Source: MGBC120314 sp964403785 (GTDB taxonomy: Bacteria > Bacillota > Clostridia > Lachnospirales > Lachnospiraceae). From it: 12,451 nucleotides of DNA. Under the pieces are notes generated by a model. It was not told the DNA's origin, did not search any database, and saw nothing but the letters and a program-made list of their open reading frames with translations. Of this stretch, positions 1 through 7,415 are shown piece after piece. Both the position numbers and the translations under genes were made by a program. Numbering within the stretch: the first letter of the stretch is position 1; each line of letters begins with the position of its first letter. The stretch is taken from the NCBI GenBank assembly GCA_964403785.1, contig CAYOHM010000058.1, forward strand, positions 1 to 12,451, given 5' to 3'.

Positions 1-711
1 TTTGCAAATATTAAACATAAGAAAGAGAAAAATGATGCAGCAAAGGGTAAGATTTTTACAAGACTTGGTAAGGAACTTCTGGTTGCTGTTAAAGAAGGCG
101 GACCGGATGTGAATAACAACTACAAGCTTGCGACGGTTGTTGCAAAGGCTAAAGCTAACAATATGCCTAACGATACAATTGATCGTGCTATCAAGAAGGC
201 TGCCGGTGATGCTAATGCAGCTAATTTTGAATCAGTTACATATGAAGGATACGGACCAAATGGTACGGCTATCATAGTCGAAGCTCTTACAGATAACCGC
301 AACAGAGCAGCTGCCAATATCAGAAGTGCTTTTACAAAGGGCGGCGGCAACATCGGTACTCCGGGCTGTGTATCATTTATGTTTGATGAGAAGGGGCAGA
401 TTATCATTGACAGGGAAGAATGTGATATGTCTGCTGATGACCTTATGATGATTGTTATTGATGCAGGTGCAGAGGATGTTGTTGAAGAAGAAGACAGCTT
501 TGAAATTACATCAGCGCCGGATGACTTTGATGCAGTAGTTAAAGCTTTAGAGGAAGCTAAGGTTCCTATGGCGTCAGCAGAGGTAACCATGATTCCACAG
601 ACCTGGGTTGAGCTTACTGATGAGGATGATATTAAGAAGATGAACAGAATCCTTGACCTCCTTGATGAAGAGGATGATGTTCAGAATGTATACCATAACT
701 GGGACGAGTAA
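1..711 (+). CDS. YebC/PmpR family DNA-binding regulatory protein, 5'-truncated
   Basis: The reading frame is open from base 1 and begins with FANIKHKKEKNDAAKGK, the conserved N-terminal region of YebC/PmpR proteins. Only about six residues (a MxGHSK-like start) should lie outside the window, so the GTG at 109 is internal and not the true start. The visible part is 236 residues; the family is usually about 240-250. Family hallmarks seen are IFTRLGKELLVAVKEGGPD, NNNYKLATVVAKAKANNMPNDTIDRAIKKA and the EGYGPNGTAIIVEALTDNRNR region, followed by an acidic C-terminal domain. The family is cytoplasmic. Members are described as transcriptional regulators, and some have been linked to translation of difficult sequences. 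Which applies here cannot be told from sequence. No clear terminator follows; the next gene has its own promoter-like sequence. Confidence 0.95.
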   Translation, partial: FANIKHKKEKNDAAKGKIFTRLGKELLVAVKEGGPDVNNNYKLATVVAKAKANNMPNDTIDRAIKKAAGDANAANFESVTYEGYGPNGTAIIVEALTDNRNRAAANIRSAFTKGGGNIGTPGCVSFMFDEKGQIIIDREECDMSADDLMMIVIDAGAEDVVEEEDSFEITSAPDDFDAVVKALEEAKVPMASAEVTMIPQTWVELTDEDDIKKMNRILDLLDEEDDVQNVYHNWDE

Positions 712-720
712 ATAAAAACC

Positions 721-749
721 TTGCATAATATTACGCCTTGTGATATAAC
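721..749 (+). promoter_or_regulatory. Candidate extended -10 promoter for the TrhA-like gene
   Basis: TTGCAT (721-726) is followed by a 17-base spacer and TATAAC (744-749). The -10 is preceded by TGA, giving a TGn extended -10. The -35 matches consensus at only three of six positions, so recognition would rest on the extended -10. Start of transcription would be near 756, about 50 bases before the start codon. Seen by eye only. Confidence 0.45.
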
Positions 750-806
750 ATAAACATAACAACACGTAGTAATTAAAACTATGTCATATGTTTTGGAGGC
801 GTTTTT

Positions 807-1457
807 ATGGAAGTGAGAATAAAGGACCCGGGAAGTGCTTTTACACATTTTGTAGGTATGGCTGCAGCGTGCGGGGCTGCGATGCCGCTTATATTTAAAG
901 CTTTTACGGACAGTGGGATGGTAAGCGGGATTTCCTGCTCTGTTTTTATGGCGAGTATGATACTGCTTTACGCGGCAAGTACGGCTTACCATACCTTTGA
1001 TATTTCCGATAAGGTTAATTTAATTCTTAAAAAAATAGACCATTCGATGATATCGGTGCTTATTGCAGGTTCATATACGCCGGTGTGCCTGTTGGTGCTT
1101 GACAGAAGCATTGGTATTCCGCTTTTGCTTTTTGTGTGGTGTGTTGCAGCCGCCGGTATTATCATTAAATTATTCTGGGTCACATGTCCCAGATGGTTTT
1201 CCTCAATCCTTTATATTGGAATGGGGTGGGCATGTGTGGCTGCGTTTGGTATGCTTTTTGAAAGGCTTACGCTAGCTGCCTTTATCTGGCTTTTGGCAGG
1301 AGGGATTTTTTATACTGTTGGCGGAGTGATATATGCATTAAAGCTTAAAGTATTTAATTCAAAGCATAAGTATTTTGGCTCGCATGAAATATTTCACGTA
1401 TTTGTATTGTTGGGGAGTCTGTGCCATTTTGTATTTATGTTTTGTTATGTAGCATAA
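807..1457 (+). CDS. TrhA/hemolysin III family (PAQR-type) membrane protein
   Basis: A 216-residue protein with about seven hydrophobic segments, starting at ATG 807 behind a GGAGG at 795-799. It has the polar signature of the hemolysin III/PAQR superfamily: S10-x3-H14 before the first helix, S59-x2-H62 (STAYH), D78-H79 in IDHSMISVLIAGSYTP, and C-terminal H193, H197 and H207 in GSHEIFHVFVLLGSLCHF. In characterised relatives such Ser/His/Asp residues form a metal-dependent hydrolase-like site within the membrane. Bacterial members have been linked to membrane-fluidity homeostasis (TrhA), and the old hemolysin name comes from a Bacillus cereus member. Length is typical. The gene appears monocistronic: it has its own promoter-like region upstream and a strong terminator just after the stop. 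It has no obvious functional link to the neighbouring uronate genes. Confidence 0.93.
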   Translation: MEVRIKDPGSAFTHFVGMAAACGAAMPLIFKAFTDSGMVSGISCSVFMASMILLYAASTAYHTFDISDKVNLILKKIDHSMISVLIAGSYTPVCLLVLDRSIGIPLLLFVWCVAAAGIIIKLFWVTCPRWFSSILYIGMGWACVAAFGMLFERLTLAAFIWLLAGGIFYTVGGVIYALKLKVFNSKHKYFGSHEIFHVFVLLGSLCHFVFMFCYVA

Positions 1458-1469
1458 TATAAATGATAA

Positions 1470-1504
1470 AAAAAGCGTCTCGCATTTAATGCGGGACGCT
1501 TTTT
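1470..1504. terminator. Bidirectional intrinsic terminator between convergent genes
   Basis: A 16-bp stem (1470-1485 with 1489-1504, one G-U-type mismatch) closes a 3-base loop. The stem ends in A-tracts on the left and T-tracts on the right, so it has a U-run in both directions. It lies 12 bases after the TrhA-like stop and 17 bases beyond the uxaC stop on the other strand, and probably terminates both transcripts. Confidence 0.92.
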
Positions 1505-1521
1505 GTGCTTTAAGATTGATT

Positions 1522-2928
1522 CTAGAGATTAAAACCAAAATATCTTACTGCATTGTTGTAAGAAATACCCTCAACAATTTCCTTCAATGCCTTTTCGTCA
1601 TTTGGATATTCACCGTTTTCTACCCAGCCTCCGATTAAGTCACACATTATACGGCGGAAATATTCGTGCCTTGTGTATGAAAGGAAGCTTCTTGAGTCTG
1701 TAAGCATTCCGATGAAGTTGCCAAGTAAGCTTAAATTAGCAAGAGAGGTCATCTGGTTAATCATACCTGTCTTGTGGTCATTAAACCACCATGCAGAACC
1801 CTGCTGAATCTTTCCGACTGCCTTAGAATCCTGAAAACATCCGATGACAGTTCCGATAGCAGCATTAACTGAAGGATTGAGTGAATAAATGATTGTCCTT
1901 GGAAGCTCGTCCGTAGCATTAAGCGCATTAAGGAACTGAGCCATTTCCTGAGAACAGTCATAAGTATTGATGCAGTCATAACCTGTATCAGGACCAAGCT
2001 GGTTGTAACGCAGTACGTTGTTATCACGGATTGTTCCGTAATGTAACTGCATTGCCCATCCAAGTCTGTTGTATTCTTTTCCGACAAATACCATAAAAGC
2101 TGTCTTGAATTGAGCAATTTCAGCAGCGCTAAGAGTTTCACCCTTAACACGCTTAGCAAAGATTGCTTCAATCTCAGCTTCAGTGGCAGGCTTATACATT
2201 ACATATTCAAGAGCGTGGTCAGAAACGCTGCAGCCCATTGAATTGAAGAAGTCCATACGGACCTTTAAAGCGTTCTTAAGGTCTGCAAAGCTGTTTATCT
2301 TAACCTTGCTTACTTCAGAAAGCTTAGCTACATAATCAAGGTATTCAGGCTTTTCAATGTTCATTGCCTTATCAGGTCTCCATGCAGGCAGAACCTGAAC
2401 GTCAAAGGTAGGATCTTCAGCTATTGCTTTGTGGTATTCAAGTGAATCAACAGGGTCATCCGTTGTGCAGATTAAAGTAACATTGGACTGCTTGATTAAG
2501 TTACGGACGGTCATTGAGTCCTCCTGCAGCTTCGCATTGCACAGGTTCCATACCTCCTCAGCCGTATCGGCATTTAAAACGCCATAGTAGCCGAAATATC
2601 TCTGAAGCTCCAAATGACTCCAGTGGTAGAGTGGATTACCGATTGCCTTTGTAAGTGTTTCAGCCCATTTCTGGAATTTTTCACGATCTGAAGCACCGCC
2701 TGTTATGTAGTATTCATCAACACCATTGGTTCTCATCTGGCGCCACTTATAATGATCGCCGCCGAGCCATACCTGAGTGATGTTTTCAAACTTCCTGTTC
2801 TCGGCAATTTCCTTAGGATTGATGTGGCAGTGGTAGTCAAGCACCGGCATCTTCTCTGCGTACTCATGAAAGAGCTTCTGAGCTGTTGGCGTTGAAAGTA
2901 AAAAATCTTTGTCCATGAATGGTTTCAT
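1522..2928 (-). CDS. uxaC: Glucuronate/galacturonate isomerase (uronate isomerase)
   Basis: A 468-residue protein matching the full length of the UxaC family (amidohydrolase-superfamily fold; the E. coli enzyme is about 470). It interconverts D-glucuronate with D-fructuronate and D-galacturonate with D-tagaturonate (EC 5.3.1.12), the first cytoplasmic step of hexuronate catabolism. Seen are the N-terminal metal-site motif LDYHCHINPKEIAEN with H33 and H35, WRQMRTNGVDE near residues 62-72, TTDDPVDS at 155-162, and a C-terminal SRSFLSYTRHEYFRR segment typical of the family. The start is ATG at 2928, with an AAGGAGGA site (2938-2945 on the + strand) nine bases upstream; M5 is an alternative with worse spacing. 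The gene is divergent from uxaB and shares its control region, and it converges on the TrhA-like gene. Confidence 0.97.
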   Translation of the reverse strand: MKPFMDKDFLLSTPTAQKLFHEYAEKMPVLDYHCHINPKEIAENRKFENITQVWLGGDHYKWRQMRTNGVDEYYITGGASDREKFQKWAETLTKAIGNPLYHWSHLELQRYFGYYGVLNADTAEEVWNLCNAKLQEDSMTVRNLIKQSNVTLICTTDDPVDSLEYHKAIAEDPTFDVQVLPAWRPDKAMNIEKPEYLDYVAKLSEVSKVKINSFADLKNALKVRMDFFNSMGCSVSDHALEYVMYKPATEAEIEAIFAKRVKGETLSAAEIAQFKTAFMVFVGKEYNRLGWAMQLHYGTIRDNNVLRYNQLGPDTGYDCINTYDCSQEMAQFLNALNATDELPRTIIYSLNPSVNAAIGTVIGCFQDSKAVGKIQQGSAWWFNDHKTGMINQMTSLANLSLLGNFIGMLTDSRSFLSYTRHEYFRRIMCDLIGGWVENGEYPNDEKALKEIVEGISYNNAVRYFGFNL

Positions 2929-2959
2929 GTGTGTAAATCCTCCTTATATATTCTTGAAA

Positions 2960-2973
2960 TGTAAGTGTTTTCG
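2960..2973 (-). promoter_or_regulatory. Operator-like site at the uxaC start point (cre/LacI-type)
   Basis: On the minus strand this reads CGAAAACACTTACA. It differs at two positions from the CcpA cre consensus TGWAANCGNTNWCA, and nearly repeats the site 3067-3080. It sits seven bases downstream of the uxaC -10, where a bound repressor would block initiation. It could be a catabolite-control site or the operator of a pathway-specific LacI-family regulator; sequence alone does not decide. Confidence 0.5.
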
Positions 2974-2980
2974 TCCATTG

Positions 2981-3009
2981 ATTATACAATATTTACGGGA
3001 TTTAATCAA
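2981..3009 (-). promoter_or_regulatory. Promoter for uxaC
   Basis: Read on the minus strand: TTGATT (3004-3009), a 17-base spacer and TATAAT (2981-2986). The -10 is perfect and the spacing optimal. The transcript would start near 2974, giving a leader of about 45 bases before uxaC. The operator-like sequence 2960-2973 lies directly over or after the start point. Confidence 0.75.
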
Positions 3010-3031
3010 TGAGCTTTTGCACAAAATTGCA

Positions 3032-3060
3032 TTGACATATGTTTTATTTCACTATAAAAT
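3032..3060 (+). promoter_or_regulatory. Promoter for uxaB (and probably uxaA)
   Basis: TTGACA (3032-3037, perfect -35), a 17-base spacer and TAAAAT (3055-3060, five of six). Transcription would start near 3067, about 50 bases before uxaB. The -35 elements of this and the uxaC promoter are only 22 bases apart, so the two promoters are back to back. Confidence 0.75.
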
Positions 3061-3066
3061 AATGGA

Positions 3067-3080
3067 TGTAAGCGTTTTTA
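3067..3080 (+). promoter_or_regulatory. Operator-like site at the uxaB start point (cre/LacI-type)
   Basis: TGTAAGCGTTTTTA, whose reverse complement TAAAAACGCTTACA differs from the CcpA cre consensus TGWAANCGNTNWCA at one position. It has the central CG typical of LacI-family operators and begins six bases after the uxaB -10. The similar site at 2960-2973 has the matching offset relative to the uxaC promoter. Confidence 0.55.
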
Positions 3081-3118
3081 GTAAAATAAGGGCAAGACCC
3101 TAAATATAAGGAGACAAA

Positions 3119-4618
3119 ATGATGCAGAGATTAAACAAATCAATTACTAAGGCTGTTGATAGACCGGTTAAGGTTCTTCAGTTTGGTGAGGGTAACTTCC
3201 TTCGTGCTTTCGTTGATTATATTTTTGATGTAACTAACGAAAAGACAGATTTCAATGGCGGCGTGGTTATAGTTAAGCCTATTGAATTCGGTAACCTTGA
3301 CCGTTTTCATGAGCAGGAGTGTCAGTATACGCTCCAGTTAAGAGGATTTGTAGATGGTAAGCCAAAGGAGCTTACACGCCAGATTACTTCCGTAGTTGAT
3401 GCTGTTGCAGCTATTGATGACTATCAGAAGTATGTTGAGTATGCAACATGTGATACACTTAGATTTATCGTTTCCAACACAACGGAAGCAGGTATTGTAT
3501 TTGATGCAAGTGATGATAACCCGGATGCTCAGCCGCCTAAGACATATCCTGGCAAGCTTACACAGATTCTCTATAAGAGATATCAGAAGTTTAACGGTGC
3601 CAAGGACAAGGGACTTATCCTTCTGCCTTGCGAATTGATTGCAGATAATGGTATTGAGCTAAAGAAGTGCATTATGCAGTTCATAGATTTGTGGAAGCTT
3701 CCTGAAGCCTTCAAGAACTGGGTTAATGAAGCATGTTCTTTCTGCCCGACACTTGTTGACCGTATAGTTCCGGGATATCCAAGGGATGACGCTGCAAAGC
3801 TTTGTGAAGAGTGGGGATATGAGGACCAGTTAATTGACAGAGCCGAAGTATTCGGACTTTGGGTAGTTGAATCAGATTCAAACCTTCCGTTAGAGCAGCT
3901 TGAGAAGGAGCTCCCATTCAAGGAGGCCGGACTTAATGTAGTATTTACAAAGGATCATCATCCGTACAAGGAAAGAAAGGTAAGAATCCTTAATGGTTCA
4001 CATACATCATTTGTTCTTGCTTCATTCCTTGCAGGCAATGACAATGTAGAGAATTCTATGAAGGATCCTGTAATCAGAAAGTATATGGAAGAAACCTTAT
4101 ATGATGAAGTTATTCCTACACTTTCATTGGCTAAGGAAGACTGTGAAGAATTTGCAAAGGCTGTAATTGACAGATTCCTTAATCCGTTTGTAGACCATAG
4201 ATTACTTAGTATTTCTCTTAACTCTGTATCTAAGTGGGAAGCAAGATGTTTGCCTTCCTTCCTCGGATATGTTAAGAAGTTTAATAAGCTTCCTAAGTAT
4301 TTGACATTCTCTATTGCTGCATTGATGAGCTTTTATTCTACATCTGAGGATGGCGAATTAAATGGCGGATATGTTCTTAAGGGCAAGAGAAACGGCGAAG
4401 AGTATATTATTCAGGATGACAGGGCTGTTCTTGAATTCTTCAAGGAAAATTCAGTAAAGAGTCCTGAAGAGTTTACTAAGGCATACCTTAGCAATACTAA
4501 ATTCTTCGGCGGTGAGGATCTTACAAAGGTTGCAGGTCTTACTGATGCAATCACAAATTATATTACAGATATCCGTACAAGAGGTATGAGAGCTGTAGTT
4601 GATGATTTGGTTAAATAA
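3119..4618 (+). CDS. uxaB: Altronate oxidoreductase (tagaturonate reductase)
   Basis: A 499-residue member of the mannitol/polyol dehydrogenase family, close to the usual UxaB length (about 480-500). It reduces D-tagaturonate to D-altronate with NADH (EC 1.1.1.58). The N-terminal Rossmann region starts with VLQFGEGNFLRAF (residues 19-31). The family catalytic pattern K-x4-N-x2-H is visible in KVRILNGSH as K287, N292 and H295, followed by TSFVLASFLAGN. The related fructuronate reductase UxuB belongs to the same family, but the UxaB-like opening and the adjacent uxaA favour tagaturonate as substrate. The start is ATGATG at 3119; AAGGAG (3108-3113) is five bases from the first ATG and eight from the second, so initiation at 3122 is also possible. 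The gene is divergent from uxaC and is followed 85 bases later by uxaA. Confidence 0.94.
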   Translation: MMQRLNKSITKAVDRPVKVLQFGEGNFLRAFVDYIFDVTNEKTDFNGGVVIVKPIEFGNLDRFHEQECQYTLQLRGFVDGKPKELTRQITSVVDAVAAIDDYQKYVEYATCDTLRFIVSNTTEAGIVFDASDDNPDAQPPKTYPGKLTQILYKRYQKFNGAKDKGLILLPCELIADNGIELKKCIMQFIDLWKLPEAFKNWVNEACSFCPTLVDRIVPGYPRDDAAKLCEEWGYEDQLIDRAEVFGLWVVESDSNLPLEQLEKELPFKEAGLNVVFTKDHHPYKERKVRILNGSHTSFVLASFLAGNDNVENSMKDPVIRKYMEETLYDEVIPTLSLAKEDCEEFAKAVIDRFLNPFVDHRLLSISLNSVSKWEARCLPSFLGYVKKFNKLPKYLTFSIAALMSFYSTSEDGELNGGYVLKGKRNGEEYIIQDDRAVLEFFKENSVKSPEEFTKAYLSNTKFFGGEDLTKVAGLTDAITNYITDIRTRGMRAVVDDLVK

Positions 4619-4653
4619 TTGATTTGTTTGCATAATTTTAATTAGATATAAAG

Positions 4654-4689
4654 TGTACGGGATATGGCAGTTTTGCCATATCCTGTGCG
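4654..4689 (+). other. Long hairpin in the uxaB-uxaA intergenic region
   Basis: A perfect 10-bp stem (4660-4669 with 4674-4683, 4-base loop) extends outward with G-U and Watson-Crick pairs to about 16 bp (4654-4689). No U-run follows, so it is not a standard terminator. It ends just before the uxaA ribosome binding site (GGAG at 4695-4698), so it could stabilise or process the transcript or modulate uxaA translation. Confidence 0.7.
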
Positions 4690-4703
4690 GAAACGGAGAT
4701 AGA

Positions 4704-6191
4704 ATGCAGGATTTTATCAAAATCAATAATAATGACAATGTTGCGGTAGCTTTAAGACCTATTAATAAGGGCACCGCTGTGGAGCTTGGAGACGTGACTG
4801 TTGTAACGGTTGAGGACATTCCGCAGGGTCATAAGTTTGCCATTGCACCGATTAAGAAGGGTGAGCCAGTTATTAAGTATGGTTTTCGTATCGGCAACGC
4901 ACAGGAGGATATTGAGGTTGGTGCGTGGATTCATACTCATAATTTAAAGACGGCATTAGGTGACCTTTTGGAGTATACATATAATCCGACAGGTGTAGAT
5001 GTGCAGCCTACCAAGGAAGCCTTCTTTAATGGTTATGTCCGCGGCAACGGCAAGTATGGAGTTAGAAATGAAGTATGGATTATTCCTACCGTTGGCTGTG
5101 TGAATTCGGTTGCGAAGTCCATTGAGGCAAAAGCAAAGGAATTATTAAAAAAATATCCTAATGTTGAGGATGTAATTGCATTTACACATCCATACGGATG
5201 TTCACAGATGGATAATGACCAGGAGAATACAAGAACGATTCTTGCGGACCTTATTAATCATCCTAATGCAGGTGCAGTACTTGTACTTGGCCTTGGATGT
5301 GAGAACAGCAATATTCCCGTAATGATGGATTACATTGGCGATTATGACCCTAATCGTGTAAAGTTTGTTATAAGCCAGGAATATGAGGATGAGATTGAAG
5401 AGTCATTAAAGCAGCTTGATACACTTATGGCATTTGCAAATGGCTTCACAAGAGAGCCGGTTAATGCCAAGGAGCTGGTTGTCGGTCTTAAGTGCGGCGG
5501 CTCTGACGGACTTTCAGGCATAACCGCAAATCCATTGGTTGGTTCATTCTCAGATATGCTGGTTTCAAAGGGTGGTACAACCATTCTGACTGAGGTTCCG
5601 GAAATGTTTGGAGCTGAAACACTTCTTATGGACCGCTGTGCTGACGAAGAACTGTTTAATAAAACAGTTAATCTTATCAATGATTTTAAGAATTACTTTA
5701 AGAGTCATGATGCGGTTATTTATGAAAATCCGTCTCCGGGAAATAAAAAGGGCGGTATTTCAACGCTTGAGGATAAATCACTCGGATGTACGCAGAAGTC
5801 CGGCTCATCAAAGGTTCGCGGCGTCCTTAAATATGGAGAGAAGGTTTCTTCTAAGGGACTTAATCTTCTCAGCGCTCCGGGTAATGATTTGGTAGCAGCG
5901 ACGGCATTGGCATCTTCGGGTGCACATATAGTTTTATTTACAACGGGACGTGGTACACCTTTTGCATCACCTGTACCGACAGTAAAGATTTCTACGAACT
6001 CACAGCTTAACGGTAAGAAGGAGAATTGGATTGACTTTAACGCCGGAGAATTGGTAGAGGGTTCTACAATGGAGGATATGACACAGAAGATGTTTGATTA
6101 TGTGCTTCGTGTTGCCTCAGGCGAGAAGGTTAAGGCAGAAGTAAAGGGATTCCATGATTTTGCAATCTTTAAACAGGGCGTTACATTATAA
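4704..6191 (+). CDS. uxaA: Altronate dehydratase (altronate hydrolase)
   Basis: A 495-residue protein, the same length as E. coli UxaA. It dehydrates D-altronate to 2-keto-3-deoxy-D-gluconate (EC 4.2.1.7); the family is metal (iron) dependent. The N-terminal SAF-like domain (about 1-85) contains DNVAVALRPINKG, PQGHKFAIAPIKKGEPVIKYG and HTHN (77-80). The catalytic UxaA/GarD domain follows, with THPYGCSQMDND (161-172, C166), LGLGCENSN (195-203, C199), GLKCGGSDGLSGITANP (261-277, C264) and TEVPEMFGAE (296-305). The frame is open upstream to an ATG at 4653, but I chose ATG 4704: it gives MQDFIKI, as expected for the family, it has a CGGAGA site (4694-4699), and the extra 17 residues would be encoded by the hairpin. 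It is probably cotranscribed with uxaB and ends before a hairpin terminator. Confidence 0.96.
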   Translation: MQDFIKINNNDNVAVALRPINKGTAVELGDVTVVTVEDIPQGHKFAIAPIKKGEPVIKYGFRIGNAQEDIEVGAWIHTHNLKTALGDLLEYTYNPTGVDVQPTKEAFFNGYVRGNGKYGVRNEVWIIPTVGCVNSVAKSIEAKAKELLKKYPNVEDVIAFTHPYGCSQMDNDQENTRTILADLINHPNAGAVLVLGLGCENSNIPVMMDYIGDYDPNRVKFVISQEYEDEIEESLKQLDTLMAFANGFTREPVNAKELVVGLKCGGSDGLSGITANPLVGSFSDMLVSKGGTTILTEVPEMFGAETLLMDRCADEELFNKTVNLINDFKNYFKSHDAVIYENPSPGNKKGGISTLEDKSLGCTQKSGSSKVRGVLKYGEKVSSKGLNLLSAPGNDLVAATALASSGAHIVLFTTGRGTPFASPVPTVKISTNSQLNGKKENWIDFNAGELVEGSTMEDMTQKMFDYVLRVASGEKVKAEVKGFHDFAIFKQGVTL

Positions 6192-6208
6192 TATATAACA
6201 CATTAAAC

Positions 6209-6233
6209 AAAGCGGATAGAAATATCCGCTTTT
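6209..6233 (+). terminator. Intrinsic terminator after uxaA
   Basis: A stem of about 10 bp (6209-6218 with 6223-6232, core GCGGATA/TATCCGC) with a GAAA loop is followed by a short T-rich run. It starts 17 bases after the uxaA stop and ends the uxaB-uxaA transcript. Confidence 0.85.
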
Positions 6234-6242
6234 GTTATGCAA

Positions 6243-6276
6243 TAAAAAACCTGCCGGAGATTAAAACTCCGGCAGG
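6243..6276 (-). terminator. Intrinsic terminator after kdgK
   Basis: A perfect 10-bp GC-rich stem (6250-6259 with 6267-6276, 7-base loop) is followed, on the minus strand, by TTTTTTATT. It lies about 20 bases beyond the kdgK stop. With the preceding hairpin it makes two separate terminators in the convergent uxaA/kdgK gap. Confidence 0.93.
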
Positions 6277-6297
6277 AATAGTAAGCTGTTAAAAAAA

Positions 6298-7395
6298 CTA
6301 TCTCTGAACACGAGCACCTGCGCCGCCCATAATAGCTTCAACTTCCTTCTTAGAAGCCATTGTGGTATCACCAGGAGTTGTCATTGCAAGAGCGCCATGA
6401 GCTGCACCGTAGTTAACGGCTGTTTCAGCATCACCTGTTGTCATAAGGCCACAAACAAGACCTGAAGCAAATGAATCACCACCGCCTACACGGTCCATGA
6501 TTTCAAGTCCGTCATACTGCTTTGCCTTGTAAATCTCGCCATCTGCCCAGCAGATTGCAGACCAGTCATTAACAGTAGCAGTCTTAACCTGACGGAGAGT
6601 AGTAGCAACAGCCTTGAAGTTAGGATATGTAGCTGCTGCAGTGTTAATCATCTTCTTGTAACCGTCAAGGTTCAATGTCTTTAAGTTAGCATCGTTGCCT
6701 TCGATTTCGAAGCCAAGACAAGCTGTAAAGTCCTCTTCGTTACCAATCATAACATCAACATACTTAGCGATTTCCTTATTAACTTCCTGTGCCTTTGCCT
6801 GTCCGCCGATAGCTGACCACATTGAAGGACGATAGTTAAGGTCATAAGAAACAACTGTTCCGTACTTTTTAGCTGTCTTGATTGCAGCAAGTACTGTTTC
6901 GCAAGACTGCTCAGAAAGAGCTGCGTAGATACCGCCTGTATGTAACCATCTTACACCAAGTGTTCCGAAGATGTATTCAAAATCGAAATCTTCAGGAGTT
7001 GCCTGAGCAATTGCAGTATTAGCACGGTCAGAACAACCAACGGCACCACGGATACCGAAACCTCTTTCTGTAAAGTTGATACCATTTCTGCAGATACGGC
7101 CAATACCATCGGTCTTCTTCATATAGATAAGGTCTGTATCAACGCCACCCTGCTCGATGAAGTCCTTCATAAGAAGACCAACCTCATTATCAGCAAAAGC
7201 AGTGATAACAGCTGTCTTCATGCCGAAAGCCTTGTGGAGTCCACGAATTACATTGTATTCTCCGCCGCCTTCCCATGCACGGAAAGATCTGGCTGTACGA
7301 ATACGACCCTCACCCGGGTCAAGACGAAGCATAACCTCTCCTAAAGATACGGCATCATACTTGTAAGTTCCTTCTGGCTTTAATTTTAAGTCCAT
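6298..7395 (-). CDS. kdgK: 2-keto-3-deoxygluconate kinase (PfkB/ribokinase family)
   Basis: A 365-residue PfkB-family sugar kinase, somewhat longer than common KdgK proteins (about 310-340). It would phosphorylate KDG to KDPG with ATP (EC 2.7.1.45). The N-terminal substrate region has SLGEVMLRLDPGEGR and the signature-1-like WEGGGEYNVIRGLHKAFG (41-58). The C-terminal signature 2 is DRVGGGDSFASGL, starting at D301, with the predicted catalytic base D307. The usual form is D-T-x-G-A-G-D, so the Thr and Ala are replaced here while the key Gly and Asp are kept. The start is ATG at 7395 with GGAGG (7407-7411) 11 bases upstream. The pathway assignment rests on the adjacent aldolase and uxa genes; a kinase for another keto-sugar acid is less likely. 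It is transcribed alone, divergent from the aldolase gene, with a strong terminator. Confidence 0.9.
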   Translation of the reverse strand: MDLKLKPEGTYKYDAVSLGEVMLRLDPGEGRIRTARSFRAWEGGGEYNVIRGLHKAFGMKTAVITAFADNEVGLLMKDFIEQGGVDTDLIYMKKTDGIGRICRNGINFTERGFGIRGAVGCSDRANTAIAQATPEDFDFEYIFGTLGVRWLHTGGIYAALSEQSCETVLAAIKTAKKYGTVVSYDLNYRPSMWSAIGGQAKAQEVNKEIAKYVDVMIGNEEDFTACLGFEIEGNDANLKTLNLDGYKKMINTAAATYPNFKAVATTLRQVKTATVNDWSAICWADGEIYKAKQYDGLEIMDRVGGGDSFASGLVCGLMTTGDAETAVNYGAAHGALAMTTPGDTTMASKKEVEAIMGGAGARVQR

Positions 7396-7415
7396 AGTTT
7401 AAATTACCTCCATAA

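Noticed and set aside
109..111. GTG as the start of the YebC-family gene
   Set aside because: The frame is open to base 1 and the upstream codons encode the conserved family N-terminus.
2650..2660. Third operator-like TGTAAGTGTTT inside uxaC
   Set aside because: It matches 11 bases of the 2960 site, but only one half of it, and encodes a normal UxaC stretch; a chance match in coding sequence is likely.
4619..4648. Internal promoter for uxaA (TTGATT with TAGATA)
   Set aside because: The -10 matches only half of the consensus and the spacer is 18; cotranscription with uxaB is simpler.
4653..4703. Upstream in-frame ATG extending UxaA by 17 residues
   Set aside because: The extension is encoded by the hairpin and has no good ribosome binding site; family length and the MQDFIKI start favour 4704.
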